From CAYWTS01 sp964461265 (GTDB taxonomy: Bacteria; Bacteroidota; Ignavibacteria; Tepidaquicellales; OLB5), in contig CAYWTS010000003.1 of NCBI GenBank assembly GCA_964461265.1, positions 1 through 64,000 on the forward strand: 64,000 nt of DNA, given 5' to 3'. The notes beneath the pieces were generated by a model. The model did no database searches. It saw only the letters and a program-made list of their open reading frames with translations, and was not told the DNA's origin. Made by a program: the position numbers and the translations under genes. Numbering within the stretch: position 1 is the stretch's first letter; each line of letters opens with the position of its first letter. Shown piece by piece: positions 41,990-51,854 of the stretch.

Positions 41990-44188
41990 ATGGGTTCCCT
42001 TAAGATATTTGCTATTTTACCTCTGCTTTGCAGTACCATACTTTTATTTTCCTGCTCATCGTTCACTTATAAAACCTATCACGAAAAAGAGGGTGAAGAT
42101 GATCCCGAACCTGTTTATACAATCACACTTAACCAAAATTTCCAGGATTTCACCGATTATATGTTTATCGGTAACAGAATTGAAAACTTTGGTACTTACT
42201 TCAATACATTCTACAATGCAAGCTATGAGTTTAATGATGCGTACGAGGAATACCAAACCCGTGTACTTGCAACATACAGCGAGAAAATTGAAGCGGTGGG
42301 CATGCGTCCGGTTCTTTCCCAGGAAGCTACCGACAAATTCAATAAATCAATTGAAAAGACATCACGTGTAATTCAGTTCCACAAGAGCACAAGGTTCATG
42401 GACCAGGCTGTAATTCTTATAGGTAAAGCGTATTATTTTTTAGGTGATTACTTAAAAGCCGAACGTAAATTCAGCGAGTTCATATCCAAGCTTACAGCCA
42501 GTCCACTGATTGAAGAAGCTCTCTTATATCTTGCTAAAACACAATTAAAGTTAAATAACTCGAAACCGGCATTAGAAAGACTGAATAATCTTATTAACAC
42601 ATCAAAAGACCGTACAATTGTAGCTGAAGCATACCAGACTTTAGGCGAATATTACATAGTTGAGAAAGATTATCAGGCTTCCATCGATAACTATAAAAAG
42701 TCCATACAATTTTCTGAAAATAAATATTTTAAGGCACAAATTCAGTTTCTTATAGCTACAGTTACAGCTCTTACCGGTTCAAAAAATGCATCATCCGAAT
42801 TCAAAAAAGTACTTGAGTGGGAAACTACTTATGAACTGGAATTTCTCGCAAGATACAACCTGGCAAAGAATTTAATTATCAGCAATTCATTTTATGAAGC
42901 TAAAACGGTTCTTAAAGAACTTATAGTGGATTACAAAGATAACCTGCCTTATCTAGGTGATATAATGGTTTTAAATGGTAGGTTATACGACCAGCGTAAA
43001 GAATATAAAAAAGCATTGGAAGAATATCTTAACGTTGTGAAAGAATTCTCAAAGACTGTTGCATCTTCGGATGCAAGTTTTTACATAGGTAATTATTACG
43101 AGAATATTAAGGGCGATTATCTAAATGCACTGAGATTTTACAACTACTCGAATGAAGAGAGCAGCCAGGGCAGAAATGTGCTCCTGAGCTACAAAAAAAT
43201 AAAGATTTTAAACAGGTACTTCGAACTAAGAAGTATAATTACAGGCAAAGAAATAAAAACAGAATATGATTCGCTTTTTTACAAAATGATAGAAAAGGAA
43301 CTGCCCGGAAAACAAAAAGAAGATATTAAAGGTGAGAAAGGAGAAGGCGGATATCCTTCTCTGCGTTATGGATTATTTGAAGATTCACTTAAACCTGTTG
43401 AAGATTCAGCAAGCATAAAAAAAGAACTTGTAGCAAAAGCAAAATTTGAGCTTGCCGAACTGTTTAGCTACGATTTAAACAAACCTGACTCGGCTGAATT
43501 TTATTACAGGTCAGCTTATGAAGAATCCGGTGATCCTGTTTCAAAAAGCCAGGCTTTATTTGCCTTAGCCATAATCGATAAGAATTCGGGTAACCTTGCC
43601 GGCTATGAAAACAAGCTGAATAGAGTAATTGAGGAATTCCCGCTTTCAGTTATTGCAAATGAATGCAGACGATTGCTGAACATACCGCTCATGCAGGAGG
43701 ATGTAACTCAAGATCCAGCTGAAAGCCTTTATACTTATGCTGAAACAAATTTTAATGACAATAAATACCGTGAAGCACTCGAATCATTCATCAGGATAAC
43801 CATTCTGTATCCCGAATCGGTTTATTTACATAAATCTTATCTTGCTGCCGGCTGGATATACGAGAATATACTAAATATTGCAGATAGCTCTTACTTATTC
43901 TACTCAAAATTAATGGAATTAAATCCATCGCCGGAAATCAGAGAAAAAATATCCGCAAAAGTTGCAGAATACCATTACGTAATAGAAACTAAAGACACTT
44001 TATCTGTTACCGATACTTCTACGGTACAGGATACAACTTCCGGCATTCCGAATATACATGACGAACAAACACCAAAAGAAAACGAGGAAATAAAAGATAA
44101 GACCGAGCACCATAATAATGAAGGTATTAAAGAAGAAGAAACAGAACCAAGAAAACTATTGGATGAACCAATAAAAGAAGAAAAATGA
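41990..44188 (+). CDS. Tetratricopeptide-repeat lipoprotein
   Basis: A 732-residue envelope lipoprotein (lipobox LFSC, Cys22). Residues 100-660 are made of TPR-like helix pairs, for example AYYFLGDYLKAERKFSEFIS, ALLYLAKTQLKLNNSKPALE, AYQTLGEYYIVEKDYQASID and ALEEYLNVVKEFSK. The final 70 residues are a highly charged Glu/Lys/Thr tail of low complexity. The architecture recalls the SprE/PorW lipoproteins of the T9SS, and T9SS cargo genes occur in this window, but the likeness is general and the link unproven. The next gene overlaps it by 4 bases (ATGA). Confidence 0.7.
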   Translation: MGSLKIFAILPLLCSTILLFSCSSFTYKTYHEKEGEDDPEPVYTITLNQNFQDFTDYMFIGNRIENFGTYFNTFYNASYEFNDAYEEYQTRVLATYSEKIEAVGMRPVLSQEATDKFNKSIEKTSRVIQFHKSTRFMDQAVILIGKAYYFLGDYLKAERKFSEFISKLTASPLIEEALLYLAKTQLKLNNSKPALERLNNLINTSKDRTIVAEAYQTLGEYYIVEKDYQASIDNYKKSIQFSENKYFKAQIQFLIATVTALTGSKNASSEFKKVLEWETTYELEFLARYNLAKNLIISNSFYEAKTVLKELIVDYKDNLPYLGDIMVLNGRLYDQRKEYKKALEEYLNVVKEFSKTVASSDASFYIGNYYENIKGDYLNALRFYNYSNEESSQGRNVLLSYKKIKILNRYFELRSIITGKEIKTEYDSLFYKMIEKELPGKQKEDIKGEKGEGGYPSLRYGLFEDSLKPVEDSASIKKELVAKAKFELAELFSYDLNKPDSAEFYYRSAYEESGDPVSKSQALFALAIIDKNSGNLAGYENKLNRVIEEFPLSVIANECRRLLNIPLMQEDVTQDPAESLYTYAETNFNDNKYREALESFIRITILYPESVYLHKSYLAAGWIYENILNIADSSYLFYSKLMELNPSPEIREKISAKVAEYHYVIETKDTLSVTDTSTVQDTTSGIPNIHDEQTPKENEEIKDKTEHHNNEGIKEEETEPRKLLDEPIKEEK

Positions 44189-44523
44189 GTAATTGTATTT
44201 TTTGTAAAATTGCAGGCAAAGAAATACCTGCAAAAATAGCTTATGAAGACAACGAGGTTTTTGCATTTCACGATATATCACCGCAGGCACCAGTCCACAT
44301 TCTGATAATTCCCAAAGAACACATCAGTTCAACCGATGAACTGAATGCCAGTAATTCTGATATTGCAGGTAAAGTTATTCTTGCTGCATCGAAGATTGCA
44401 AAAGAACTTAAGCTCGACGGATACAGGCTCGTGCTTAATTGCAATGAAATTGCAGGGCAGAGTGTATTCCATTTACATTGCCACCTTCTGGGCGGCAGGC
44501 AAATGCAATGGCCGCCGGGGTGA
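44185..44523 (+). CDS. HIT-family (histidine triad) nucleotide-binding protein
   Basis: A small cytoplasmic hydrolase of nucleotide phosphoramidates (HinT-like). The 112 residues begin CIFCKIAGKEIPAKIAYED, with the two N-terminal cysteines of a possible zinc site. The QAPVHILIIPKEHI segment follows, and the triad HLHCHLL (H-x-H-x-H) is present near the end, ending MQWPPG as in HinT. The length is typical. Its start overlaps the stop of the TPR lipoprotein, so the two are translationally coupled. Confidence 0.93.
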   Translation: MSNCIFCKIAGKEIPAKIAYEDNEVFAFHDISPQAPVHILIIPKEHISSTDELNASNSDIAGKVILAASKIAKELKLDGYRLVLNCNEIAGQSVFHLHCHLLGGRQMQWPPG

Positions 44524-44549
44524 AACAAGAAAACAGACACTCATAACCC

Positions 44550-44580
44550 TTTACTGCAACCTTCATGGCTGCGAATTTAT
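44550..44580. repeat. Small palindrome related to the MITE interior
   Basis: GCAACCTTCATGGCTGCGAA is a diverged copy of the GCAACTTTCATAGTTGCGAT palindrome at about 45793. It lies in the 145-base gap between the HIT gene and the cytochrome gene, where no coding sequence is seen. Confidence 0.45.
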
Positions 44581-44668
44581 ACCGATAACTTAGGCTGAAG
44601 CTGCTGCCTGCCGAGCCACCCGGTAAGAATGCATAAAAATCATTGGTTGAATATAACCCCTGGAATCT

Positions 44669-45649
44669 TTACTTAACCCCCGTTATTCCTATCATCTCTA
44701 CTTTATTGTTTATTGGCTTCAGAGTCATAAGAAAATCGTAAATAGCTGCAAGATCATCTTCTTTTGCCTGTGCAAAAAAGTGCCAGGACATAATTGAATT
44801 GAATTCATCGGGTTTAAAAGCAAGGTTTTCACGTGATTTATACTTTCTGAATTTGTCTAAAAATATTTGTTTACTCCAGCTTCCTATTCCAGTTTCCTTA
44901 TCTGGTGTAAGATTTGCAGAACGCATTACTTTACCATCTGAATAAGAGAATTCACGCCCTCCTGCATAACTCATTTCCATCACAGGCTGTCCTTTTTCCA
45001 TCGGTGTATGACAGATAAAACATGCACCTGCATAATATTTACCGACTTCTACTTTATCAGATGTATCCGGAAATTTGGTAAACTGTGGGTCCTGAGGAAT
45101 AGTACGGACTATAATGCTGAGAGGAAAATCAAGTTTCCTTTCAGGAATTTTGTTATAAATAGGTTTAAGCGTTTTAATGTAAGCAATAATAGATTTTATA
45201 TCCTCTTCATCCATTTGTGCAAAGCCAAGATAGGGCATCATTGGAGCCAAGGCATCACCATTTTTATTTACACCAGCTGTAATTGCTCTGAAAATTTCAC
45301 CATCAGTCCAGTTTCCGATACCTGTTTCTTTATCAGGTGTGATGTTGCTTGCAGGTACGAAACCTCCGCCTTCTACTGCACCGATATCAGATCCGCCCAT
45401 TCCCTCGGTTCCCGGGATAACAGGACCGCTGAATTTAGTCCAGTCACGGCTTGAATGGCAATCAATGCATCCGGCAAAACCGTTTGCAAGATATTTACCA
45501 CGTTCCAAACGCTGGGGAGTGATCTCGATTGTCAAATTGGGGGCAGGATTAACTTTCGGGTAAGCAATTTTAAGATAGATAAAAGCTCCGGTAAGAATAA
45601 CAAATACGGCAATAAAAAGAATGCCGAGGATTATAAAAAATTTTTTCAT
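44669..45649 (-). CDS. Membrane-anchored diheme cytochrome c
   Basis: A 326-residue c-type cytochrome anchored by an N-terminal helix (residues 4-27) with the rest in the periplasm. Heme-binding motifs are CIDCH (61-65) and CFICH (210-214). Two class-I cytochrome domains of similar layout follow, each with NITPDKETGIGNW or NLTPDKETGIGSW and possible distal methionines (MMPY and IMSW). The repeated TPDKETGIG phrase shows internal duplication. The family is similar to the cytochrome subunits of alcohol/aldehyde or sorbitol dehydrogenases, but no dehydrogenase is adjacent. A good Shine-Dalgarno (GGAAGG) precedes the ATG. Confidence 0.87.
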   Translation of the reverse strand: MKKFFIILGILFIAVFVILTGAFIYLKIAYPKVNPAPNLTIEITPQRLERGKYLANGFAGCIDCHSSRDWTKFSGPVIPGTEGMGGSDIGAVEGGGFVPASNITPDKETGIGNWTDGEIFRAITAGVNKNGDALAPMMPYLGFAQMDEEDIKSIIAYIKTLKPIYNKIPERKLDFPLSIIVRTIPQDPQFTKFPDTSDKVEVGKYYAGACFICHTPMEKGQPVMEMSYAGGREFSYSDGKVMRSANLTPDKETGIGSWSKQIFLDKFRKYKSRENLAFKPDEFNSIMSWHFFAQAKEDDLAAIYDFLMTLKPINNKVEMIGITGVK

Positions 45650-45922
45650 AACCTTCCTTTATTTAAATTTGGCGAGGCTAATAAATTATGTTCGGAAGTG
45701 CAAGAGAGGTTTTAAATTATATAGTGATATTAATTTAGTCCCTAAAATGAACAGGGGCTGTTTCAAAAGGCAACTTTCCTGCAAAAAATGTAACCGCAAC
45801 TTTCATAGTTGCGATTATTCAAGAAAATTGCACCGCAGCCATCCACGTAAGTGGTGGCTTTCGCCAAAAGACTGCGGATACAAAAACACTTTTGAGACAA
45901 CCCCAGTTTTAAGTATGTATTA
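45650..45922. other. Intergenic region carrying a MITE-like element
   Basis: No gene is present. The middle holds the 151-base inverted-repeat element at 45754-45904, and the rest is AT-rich spacer. Confidence 0.6.
45754..45904. mobile_element. MITE-like element of 151 bases
   Basis: The left end GGGGCTGTTTCAAAAG and the right end CTTTTGAGACAACCCC are inverted repeats with 14 of 16 bases matching. This is the form of a transposon terminal repeat. The interior has no reading frame and folds into two further palindromes: GCAACTTTCATAGTTGC, and GCCATCCAC with GTGGTGGC, enclosed by CCGCAG/CTGCGG. A non-autonomous miniature element mobilised by some transposase elsewhere is the best explanation. 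No clear target duplication is seen. Confidence 0.6.
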
Positions 45923-48370
45923 TTATTTCGTCAGAATCATCTTCCTGGTTTCTGAATATTTTTCGGTCTGCAATTTATACAGGTAAACCCCGCTCGATAA
46001 CTTAGAACCATCCACCTGAACCGTGTACGAACCTGCTTGCTGAAAGGTATTTACCAACTGTTCAACTTCTCTGCCCAGAACATCATAAACAGATAGCTTA
46101 ACAAAACCTGCATCCTTAACAGAATAACGGATAATTGTTATAGGATTGAAAGGATTAGGATAGTTCTGCTCAAGCGTATAAGAAAATGGAATGTTGTTAT
46201 TGTGATGTATCACACCAACAAGTGAAAGTTTAGTTTCCCAAACACCCCTGCCGTGAGTACCTATTCTGAGCCTGTTCATAGATAAATTATAATCAAGATG
46301 CATTGCCACAGTATTCGGCAACCCGTCTGCAAGCTCGGTCCATGCTGCACCGTAATCATAAGTAATGAACACACCCACATCCATAGCAGCCAGGTAGATA
46401 CTTGTAGGATAACCGGGGTAATATATCAGTACATCGTTTGTTGGTGAATCGGGCAGGTTACCGCTGATATCGAACCAGTTTGTTCCCCCGTTAACGGTTT
46501 TATATACTTTTCCTGCACCGAATCCTGAAAATGTTACAACGAAAACATTCGAAGAATCAGGGTGAACGTAAACGCTTGTTATGGTTCTGCCAGGCAGCCC
46601 TGCTGCAATATTAGTGAAATTACTTCCTGCATCGGTTGATTTATATATCTGGCTTCCCGAAGTTGCAAGTATAATATCCGGATTCGATTTGCTTATGGCA
46701 AGTTCTCTTATAGTTCCGCTTGTACCTGTTGAAATACCCGTCCAGCTTGCACCCCAGTCAGTGCTTCTGAAAACCTGCTGGCGTGCTGTGTAAAAAACAC
46801 CTGCCATTGTGGGATGAGACTGAAGCGGTCCAATCCACGCACCTGAACCGGAAAGTCCCGATGTTGCACTCATCCAGCTTATGCCGCCGTCTTCAGAGCG
46901 TCTTACACCGTTATTCTGCGTTTCACCAAGAATATATTGTGAATTCTGAGAATGGAAGCAAACCTCCCCGCCATCACCACCAAAAGCCGCTGCCCAGTTT
47001 ATAGTACCTGTTGTTCTTTGTGTCCCGTTATCCTGAGTTCCGCCCATAATATGGTTCACATTCGAGGGATCAGCTGCTATGCGGTAAAATTGCGTAAGTG
47101 TAAGAGTCAGGTTTTGATTTGTCCAGTTATTTCCCCTATCGGTTGATTTCCATACTCCGCCATCGTTTACACATATCATTTCATTTGAATTTGACGGGTG
47201 AAAATCCAGGTTATGCTGGTCAACATGAACATTTCCGCCTGAATAACCGTTTGTAATATTCTGGAAGCTCGTACCGCCATCGGTTGTTCTCCAGATATCG
47301 ATTGAGCCAACATAAGCATAATTCGGGTCAAACGGATTTACGTGCATATAGAAATCGTACCATGCCTGCGAACCACTGAAGTTAAATCCCGGAACCTGTT
47401 GTGTATAGTTTATTCCCGAATTGGTTGATTTATAAACCGATATTGCAGAGCTTGAATAAACTGCAATATAAAGTACACTCGGCTGGGACTTGCAGATTGC
47501 AATATGATTACGTGTTCCCATAGTTACCGAAGTATTTGGTGAAAATGTCAATCCGCCGTCAGTTGATATCTGGTAACCGGTTCCGCTTCCAAGTGTGTAA
47601 GCAGTCATGCCGTTAGGTGTAAATACTATATCATCACACCTTCCGCCAATAACCTGCAACCAGCTTAGACCTGCATCTGTACTTTTATACAGCCCTGAAG
47701 TACCCATTGCCGCGAACAACTCGTTGCTGTGACCGGGCCTGATTACTATTCTTGAACAATATGTTAAGCTTGGCAGCCCTGCTGTGATGTTTGTCCACGA
47801 ATCGCCGCCATTTGTGGATTTCAGTATTCCCCTTCCGTAATAAGAAACACCGCTGTATGTTGCTTCACCTGTACCGTAATAAACTATGTTCGTATTAACC
47901 GAATCGATGGCAATTGAACCCGAAGAAAGTGAAACTTCAAAGTCCGTTTTTTGTGACCAGTTATTGCCTCCATCGGTAGACTTCCACACACCGCCAAAGG
48001 CAGCGCCTATGTATATAATATTCGGATTGGTTGGGTTGTATCTTACCGTAGTTGTTCTGCCTGAAATGTTTGTATAGCTGAAATAATATCCCGGTGTAGG
48101 TCCGAGTAAATACCATGCAGAAGCATCCAGTGCAAAGCCTTTTACACGCCTCATCTGATTACGCTGCTCAAATGCTTTAGAATATGCATCCTGCGGCAGG
48201 AAGTTATTGGGATACATCCTCTGCTCGAAGAACCACCTTTCACGCTGAAACGAATTGCGTGATTTAGTGTAATCATCCGCTTTATCATAGGGATTATCGG
48301 GGATGTAAAGGTCTTGTGAGAAGGAGATTACGGGAAAAGTAAGTAATAATAGTAAATATATAGTTCTCAT
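45923..48370 (-). CDS. T9SS-sorted exported protein with BNR/sortilin-like repeats
   Basis: An 815-residue secreted or surface protein. The signal peptide ends near PVISFSQ. The central 600 residues have many Asp-box/BNR-type repeats (VWKSTDGGNNWS, ILKSTNGGDSWTN, LYKSTDAGLSW, VYKTVNGGTNWFD), expected to form one or two beta-propellers as in sortilin-like proteins. The last 85 residues are a type A T9SS sorting domain: NYPNPFNPITIIRYS, VYDVLGREVEQLV, LSSGVYLYKL and the final KMILTK. It is therefore exported by the type IX system. It is single and precedes the polysaccharide cluster on the same strand. Ligand unknown. Confidence 0.88.
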   Translation of the reverse strand: MRTIYLLLLLTFPVISFSQDLYIPDNPYDKADDYTKSRNSFQRERWFFEQRMYPNNFLPQDAYSKAFEQRNQMRRVKGFALDASAWYLLGPTPGYYFSYTNISGRTTTVRYNPTNPNIIYIGAAFGGVWKSTDGGNNWSQKTDFEVSLSSGSIAIDSVNTNIVYYGTGEATYSGVSYYGRGILKSTNGGDSWTNITAGLPSLTYCSRIVIRPGHSNELFAAMGTSGLYKSTDAGLSWLQVIGGRCDDIVFTPNGMTAYTLGSGTGYQISTDGGLTFSPNTSVTMGTRNHIAICKSQPSVLYIAVYSSSAISVYKSTNSGINYTQQVPGFNFSGSQAWYDFYMHVNPFDPNYAYVGSIDIWRTTDGGTSFQNITNGYSGGNVHVDQHNLDFHPSNSNEMICVNDGGVWKSTDRGNNWTNQNLTLTLTQFYRIAADPSNVNHIMGGTQDNGTQRTTGTINWAAAFGGDGGEVCFHSQNSQYILGETQNNGVRRSEDGGISWMSATSGLSGSGAWIGPLQSHPTMAGVFYTARQQVFRSTDWGASWTGISTGTSGTIRELAISKSNPDIILATSGSQIYKSTDAGSNFTNIAAGLPGRTITSVYVHPDSSNVFVVTFSGFGAGKVYKTVNGGTNWFDISGNLPDSPTNDVLIYYPGYPTSIYLAAMDVGVFITYDYGAAWTELADGLPNTVAMHLDYNLSMNRLRIGTHGRGVWETKLSLVGVIHHNNNIPFSYTLEQNYPNPFNPITIIRYSVKDAGFVKLSVYDVLGREVEQLVNTFQQAGSYTVQVDGSKLSSGVYLYKLQTEKYSETRKMILTK

Positions 48371-48410
48371 ATTGTTATTCTGTTAATGATTAGACAAATA
48401 TATAAATTCT

Positions 48411-49502
48411 TTAGTTACGTAAATACTTAGAAATCGTTATTTTTAATTCATTAATTCTTTTTGATAACGGAAAGTTTTCAATTATATGTTTTCTTGCATT
48501 TAACATCTGCTTTTCTGAATAATTTAATGCAATGTTTAAAGCATTTATAACATTTTGAATATTTTTTTTACATATAAGTACTCCGTACCCATTAACAATT
48601 TTGGGAAGTCCGTTTACATTTGAAGCCACAGGTATACATTCACATAACATTGCTTCGCATATAGCACTTGGAAAACCTTCAAATAGCGAAAATTGTGCAT
48701 ATACTTTACTTGAACTGTATAAATCAATTAATTCATTATAATTAATTGAGCTATACATTTCGAGGTTAGTAAGATTAAAAGATGCAAACTTATCGATATA
48801 TTGCTGCTGCAAACCGACGAAAATAAATTTTGTATCAGTCATTATTTTTGCTGATTCAAATAACAAGTCAAAACCTTTCCTCTTAATCTCATATTCGTTA
48901 GGCACATATCCGACTGATATTACACTTCTAGATTTAATTATATTATCTTTTCTCTTAAAAAAAACATAGTCAAAACCGGGATGGATAATTTTTATTTCTG
49001 TTGTTAATTCAGGTATAAAATTTTTAATTCCATCATATAAAAGTTTTAGTGAGGTATCTGAATAAACGTATTCATTTTTGTGTTCGACAAGCGATTCATC
49101 AACAGGTAAAATTAAAGTACAATATTTTAAACTATAAGTAACACAAAATTTCCTGAACTTTTTACTGTAAGTAATATCTGTATAAACACCGCAATTAATT
49201 TCCGGAATCCAAGTAGCTTCATATCCGCCAATACAAATAATACAAGGTTTTTTGTAAATATTTGAAAAAAATACTGGTAACAATGAATGAAAATCTGCAA
49301 ACCATATATATATTAGATCATATTTTGAAGTTGTAAAAAGCAAATTAAAGAACTGCCGAATTAAAGCAATTACTGTTCCAATTCCTTTTTTAGTTTTTAC
49401 ATTCTTGATATCTATACTGTACCTATGTGATAGTATATCAATATCATTTGTTACAAACTTTGCATTAGCAGTATCCTGCTTAATAAAAATTATTTTTTTC
49501 AT
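48411..49502 (-). CDS. Glycosyltransferase family 4
   Basis: A GT-B fold transferase, 363 residues, last gene of the polysaccharide cluster. The C-terminal half has the family's pattern: IKIIHPGFDYVFFKRK, VGYVPNEYEIKRKGFDLLFE and the donor site SLFEGFPSAICEAMLCECIPV, with E-x7-E in EGFPSAICE. Its start overlaps the stop of the upstream methyltransferase gene by 4 bases. Codon use is more AT-rich than in the glyS or nitrilase genes, typical for surface polysaccharide genes. Sugar specificity unknown. Confidence 0.83.
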   Translation of the reverse strand: MKKIIFIKQDTANAKFVTNDIDILSHRYSIDIKNVKTKKGIGTVIALIRQFFNLLFTTSKYDLIYIWFADFHSLLPVFFSNIYKKPCIICIGGYEATWIPEINCGVYTDITYSKKFRKFCVTYSLKYCTLILPVDESLVEHKNEYVYSDTSLKLLYDGIKNFIPELTTEIKIIHPGFDYVFFKRKDNIIKSRSVISVGYVPNEYEIKRKGFDLLFESAKIMTDTKFIFVGLQQQYIDKFASFNLTNLEMYSSINYNELIDLYSSSKVYAQFSLFEGFPSAICEAMLCECIPVASNVNGLPKIVNGYGVLICKKNIQNVINALNIALNYSEKQMLNARKHIIENFPLSKRINELKITISKYLRN

Positions 49503-50218
49503 ACAGTTTTTTTCTTAGCAACGGCGAGATATATAGCAGAATCTCTTTCTTTCACTCTTTGAGGAGTTAAGAAATCCTCCAATCTCATTTTCAACTGGTA
49601 TAAAATTGAAATAGGGGCTAAAAGGATTTTCCCTCCAATACCAATCATTTCAGCAAACGAATTTAAAAAACTTAAACGTAGCTGTGAAGTAACTGCTAAC
49701 TGACCCAGTATGGGAATAAATTCTAAAATCTCGAAACTATTTTTTTGTAATTGGTATTTTAAACCAACCGATGTCCATCTGTAATAATCATACGGTGCAG
49801 CGTGATATTGCCATGTACCGTGAGTTGATAAGAACAATAAACCATTAGGTTTTAGTACCCTAAAACATTCTCTTAAATAGCTGTCTGTTTCCTGTACGTG
49901 TTCCAGGACCTGTGAGGATAAAACAATATCGAATTCATCATCTTGAAAACTTAACTTATCACCTGGCAATATAATATAATCAGCAAACTGGTTATCTCCT
50001 ACGTCAACACCGATGTATTTATTAATATAACTGTTAAAAATATATTTATACGGTTTTGAACCGCAACCGTAATCAAGTATATTGAATTTTATTCCCTTAT
50101 TCAGATACTTCGGTATAGTTTTTTCATAAGCCTTGCGGAGCAATACACTTATATACCTGTAACTATCCCATATGGGTGGGCGTATAATCATAAGATAATC
50201 TTTTGTAATTTCAGCCAA
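49499..50218 (-). CDS. Class I SAM-dependent methyltransferase
   Basis: A 239-residue Methyltransf_11-type enzyme. Motif I is NILDYGCGSKPYKYIF, followed by IGVDVGDNQFADY, and the post-I region DIVLSSQVLEHVQETDSYL then PNGLLFLSTHG. The start is a TTG with a good GAGGT site; an internal ATG ending at 50191 is the alternative. It sits 2 bases after the flippase stop and overlaps the GT4 gene, so the three are one transcript. It probably methylates a sugar in the surface polysaccharide. Confidence 0.78.
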   Translation of the reverse strand: MAEITKDYLMIIRPPIWDSYRYISVLLRKAYEKTIPKYLNKGIKFNILDYGCGSKPYKYIFNSYINKYIGVDVGDNQFADYIILPGDKLSFQDDEFDIVLSSQVLEHVQETDSYLRECFRVLKPNGLLFLSTHGTWQYHAAPYDYYRWTSVGLKYQLQKNSFEILEFIPILGQLAVTSQLRLSFLNSFAEMIGIGGKILLAPISILYQLKMRLEDFLTPQRVKERDSAIYLAVAKKKTV

Positions 50219-50220
50219 TA

Positions 50221-51693
50221 TTACCTCTTTATTTTATTTATTATATATTTAATAATAAAAACTTTTACTGTTTCAACCTCAATTTCTTCATAAAACTTAA
50301 AAAAATACAACAGCAACGGAAATATTCCAAGAGCAATAATCTTTAATAAAAATTCTAAGCTACTCGGTTGGATCTGGAAAAAGAAAAATGGTATAATTAG
50401 TATTAGAGATAAAAAGTTCATTTTTAGAAACTTAAACCACTCATATTTAATTGCATATTCCTTCTTCGAAAATAAATAATAAAATAAAATAAGTGATAAA
50501 TAACCAATATTAAGTGATAAAGCAGCCCCATAAATATCAAGTAACGGAATAAATATTAGGTTTGAAATGACATTAACAAACAGTGCAATACTATATCCGA
50601 ATAAAACATATTTTGTTTTTCCAGTCACATAAAAGCTGAAAACAGAAATGAAATGCAGTCCGTAAAACGGCATTGCAAACGCAATCCATGGAACTATATT
50701 TTTTGCATCCCAGTACTCAGTTTTCAGTGTAAAAACTTTGATTAAATGGGGGGTAAATAATGATAAAAATAACACACAATATATAATAGCAAAATAAAGA
50801 TAAGTACCGGTTTTAGTATAAAACCTGGCAGAATTAGCATCTTTTAATTTTTTCCATGAAAGCACTGTGAACGCAAGTGAAAAAGGTGAAATAATTAAAA
50901 AGTTAATTAATCCGCAGACATTATATCCCAAAACATAAACTCCTACCTGGCTTCCGGATGACAGATAAGCCAATAAATATCTGTCGGACTGGTTCAGGAG
51001 TGTCACAACCAAGCTGCCAATCATTATAGGTATTGAGTATTTAATAAGAGTATTTAAATTATCTATATCAAAACCAAATTTGATATTTCTTACAAATAAA
51101 GGTAAGGTAAATATCAAAACAACAGCAGGTGAAAATATTCTGGCTAAAAAGATACCTTCCAGCTTGTTTCGAGTATAGTAGATATAATATAATTGTAATA
51201 CCAGATTAATTAACGATATTAATACCGATAATAATGTATACAACAATGCTTTTTCTTTTATGCGGATAAGGAGAAATACAATAAATATTACCGCTTCAAA
51301 CGAAGCTATTAACGAAGCATAAAATACTAAACGGGAATAATCTGTTGTTTGGAAAATAAGTTGTGAAAAGACACCTGATGTAAAATACAGCGTGAAAGTT
51401 GTTAGAATGTTTATTAAAACCACAAAAACTGCTACCGTAAATAAGAATCTCTTTTTTTTATCTTCTTCTTCTATTGATGTAAACCATTTTACTATACCCG
51501 ATTCTAAACCGAACAGATAAACTGCCCATAAAACCTGCCATAAAGTTTCAATTCTTCCTATTACACCATATTCAGCTATATTAAAATTCAACGAATATAC
51601 AGGAAGCAATATTAATCCGACCAACTTAGTAGAAATCCGGCTTAATCCGTAAATTGCAGACTGTTTTATTGTATTTTTTATATCCTGCAGCAA
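50221..51693 (-). CDS. Polysaccharide flippase (Wzx/MATE-like, oligosaccharide flippase family)
   Basis: A 490-residue membrane protein with about 12-14 helices that moves lipid-linked oligosaccharides across the inner membrane. It begins DIKNTIKQSAIYGLSRISTK, a typical flippase N-terminus, then LILLPVYSLNFNIAEYGVIG. No ATG is available near the start; TTG ending at 51693 is used, and the upstream 206 bases include a terminator and a repeat. It heads the flippase-methyltransferase-GT4 transcript. The repeat unit transported is unknown. Confidence 0.82.
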   Translation of the reverse strand: MLQDIKNTIKQSAIYGLSRISTKLVGLILLPVYSLNFNIAEYGVIGRIETLWQVLWAVYLFGLESGIVKWFTSIEEEDKKKRFLFTVAVFVVLINILTTFTLYFTSGVFSQLIFQTTDYSRLVFYASLIASFEAVIFIVFLLIRIKEKALLYTLLSVLISLINLVLQLYYIYYTRNKLEGIFLARIFSPAVVLIFTLPLFVRNIKFGFDIDNLNTLIKYSIPIMIGSLVVTLLNQSDRYLLAYLSSGSQVGVYVLGYNVCGLINFLIISPFSLAFTVLSWKKLKDANSARFYTKTGTYLYFAIIYCVLFLSLFTPHLIKVFTLKTEYWDAKNIVPWIAFAMPFYGLHFISVFSFYVTGKTKYVLFGYSIALFVNVISNLIFIPLLDIYGAALSLNIGYLSLILFYYLFSKKEYAIKYEWFKFLKMNFLSLILIIPFFFFQIQPSSLEFLLKIIALGIFPLLLYFFKFYEEIEVETVKVFIIKYIINKIKR

Positions 51694-51772
51694 ATTATCT
51701 CAGTTAAAATTCGAATTTCCTTTAAAATATATAAAATAAAAAGGCAGGCGTTTAGCCAGCTGCAGACACGGT

Positions 51773-51795
51773 GCGGGAATGGTTTGCGTAACTTC
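51773..51795. repeat. 23-base dispersed repeat, copy 1
   Basis: This sequence (starting GCGGGAATGGTTTGCG) is the exact reverse complement of 58281-58303, about 6.5 kb away. It lies between the flippase start and the YfhO terminator. The two copies are intergenic and inverted, flanking the YfhO-GT4-methyltransferase-glyS segment. Confidence 0.75.
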
Positions 51796-51854
51796 AGTTA
51801 ATTAATTGAGAAGCAATAATTTTTATTTAGACAATAATGTTTTAGCAATAAAAA

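Noticed and set aside
44524..44668. A tRNA or small RNA gene after the HIT gene
   Set aside because: I looked for a cloverleaf and T-loop (GTTCRANNC) and found none. The hairpin matches the intergenic repeat instead.
48395..48402. TATATTTG (minus strand) as promoter of the 815-residue T9SS protein
   Set aside because: The matching TTG element is absent at the expected distance; too weak to list.
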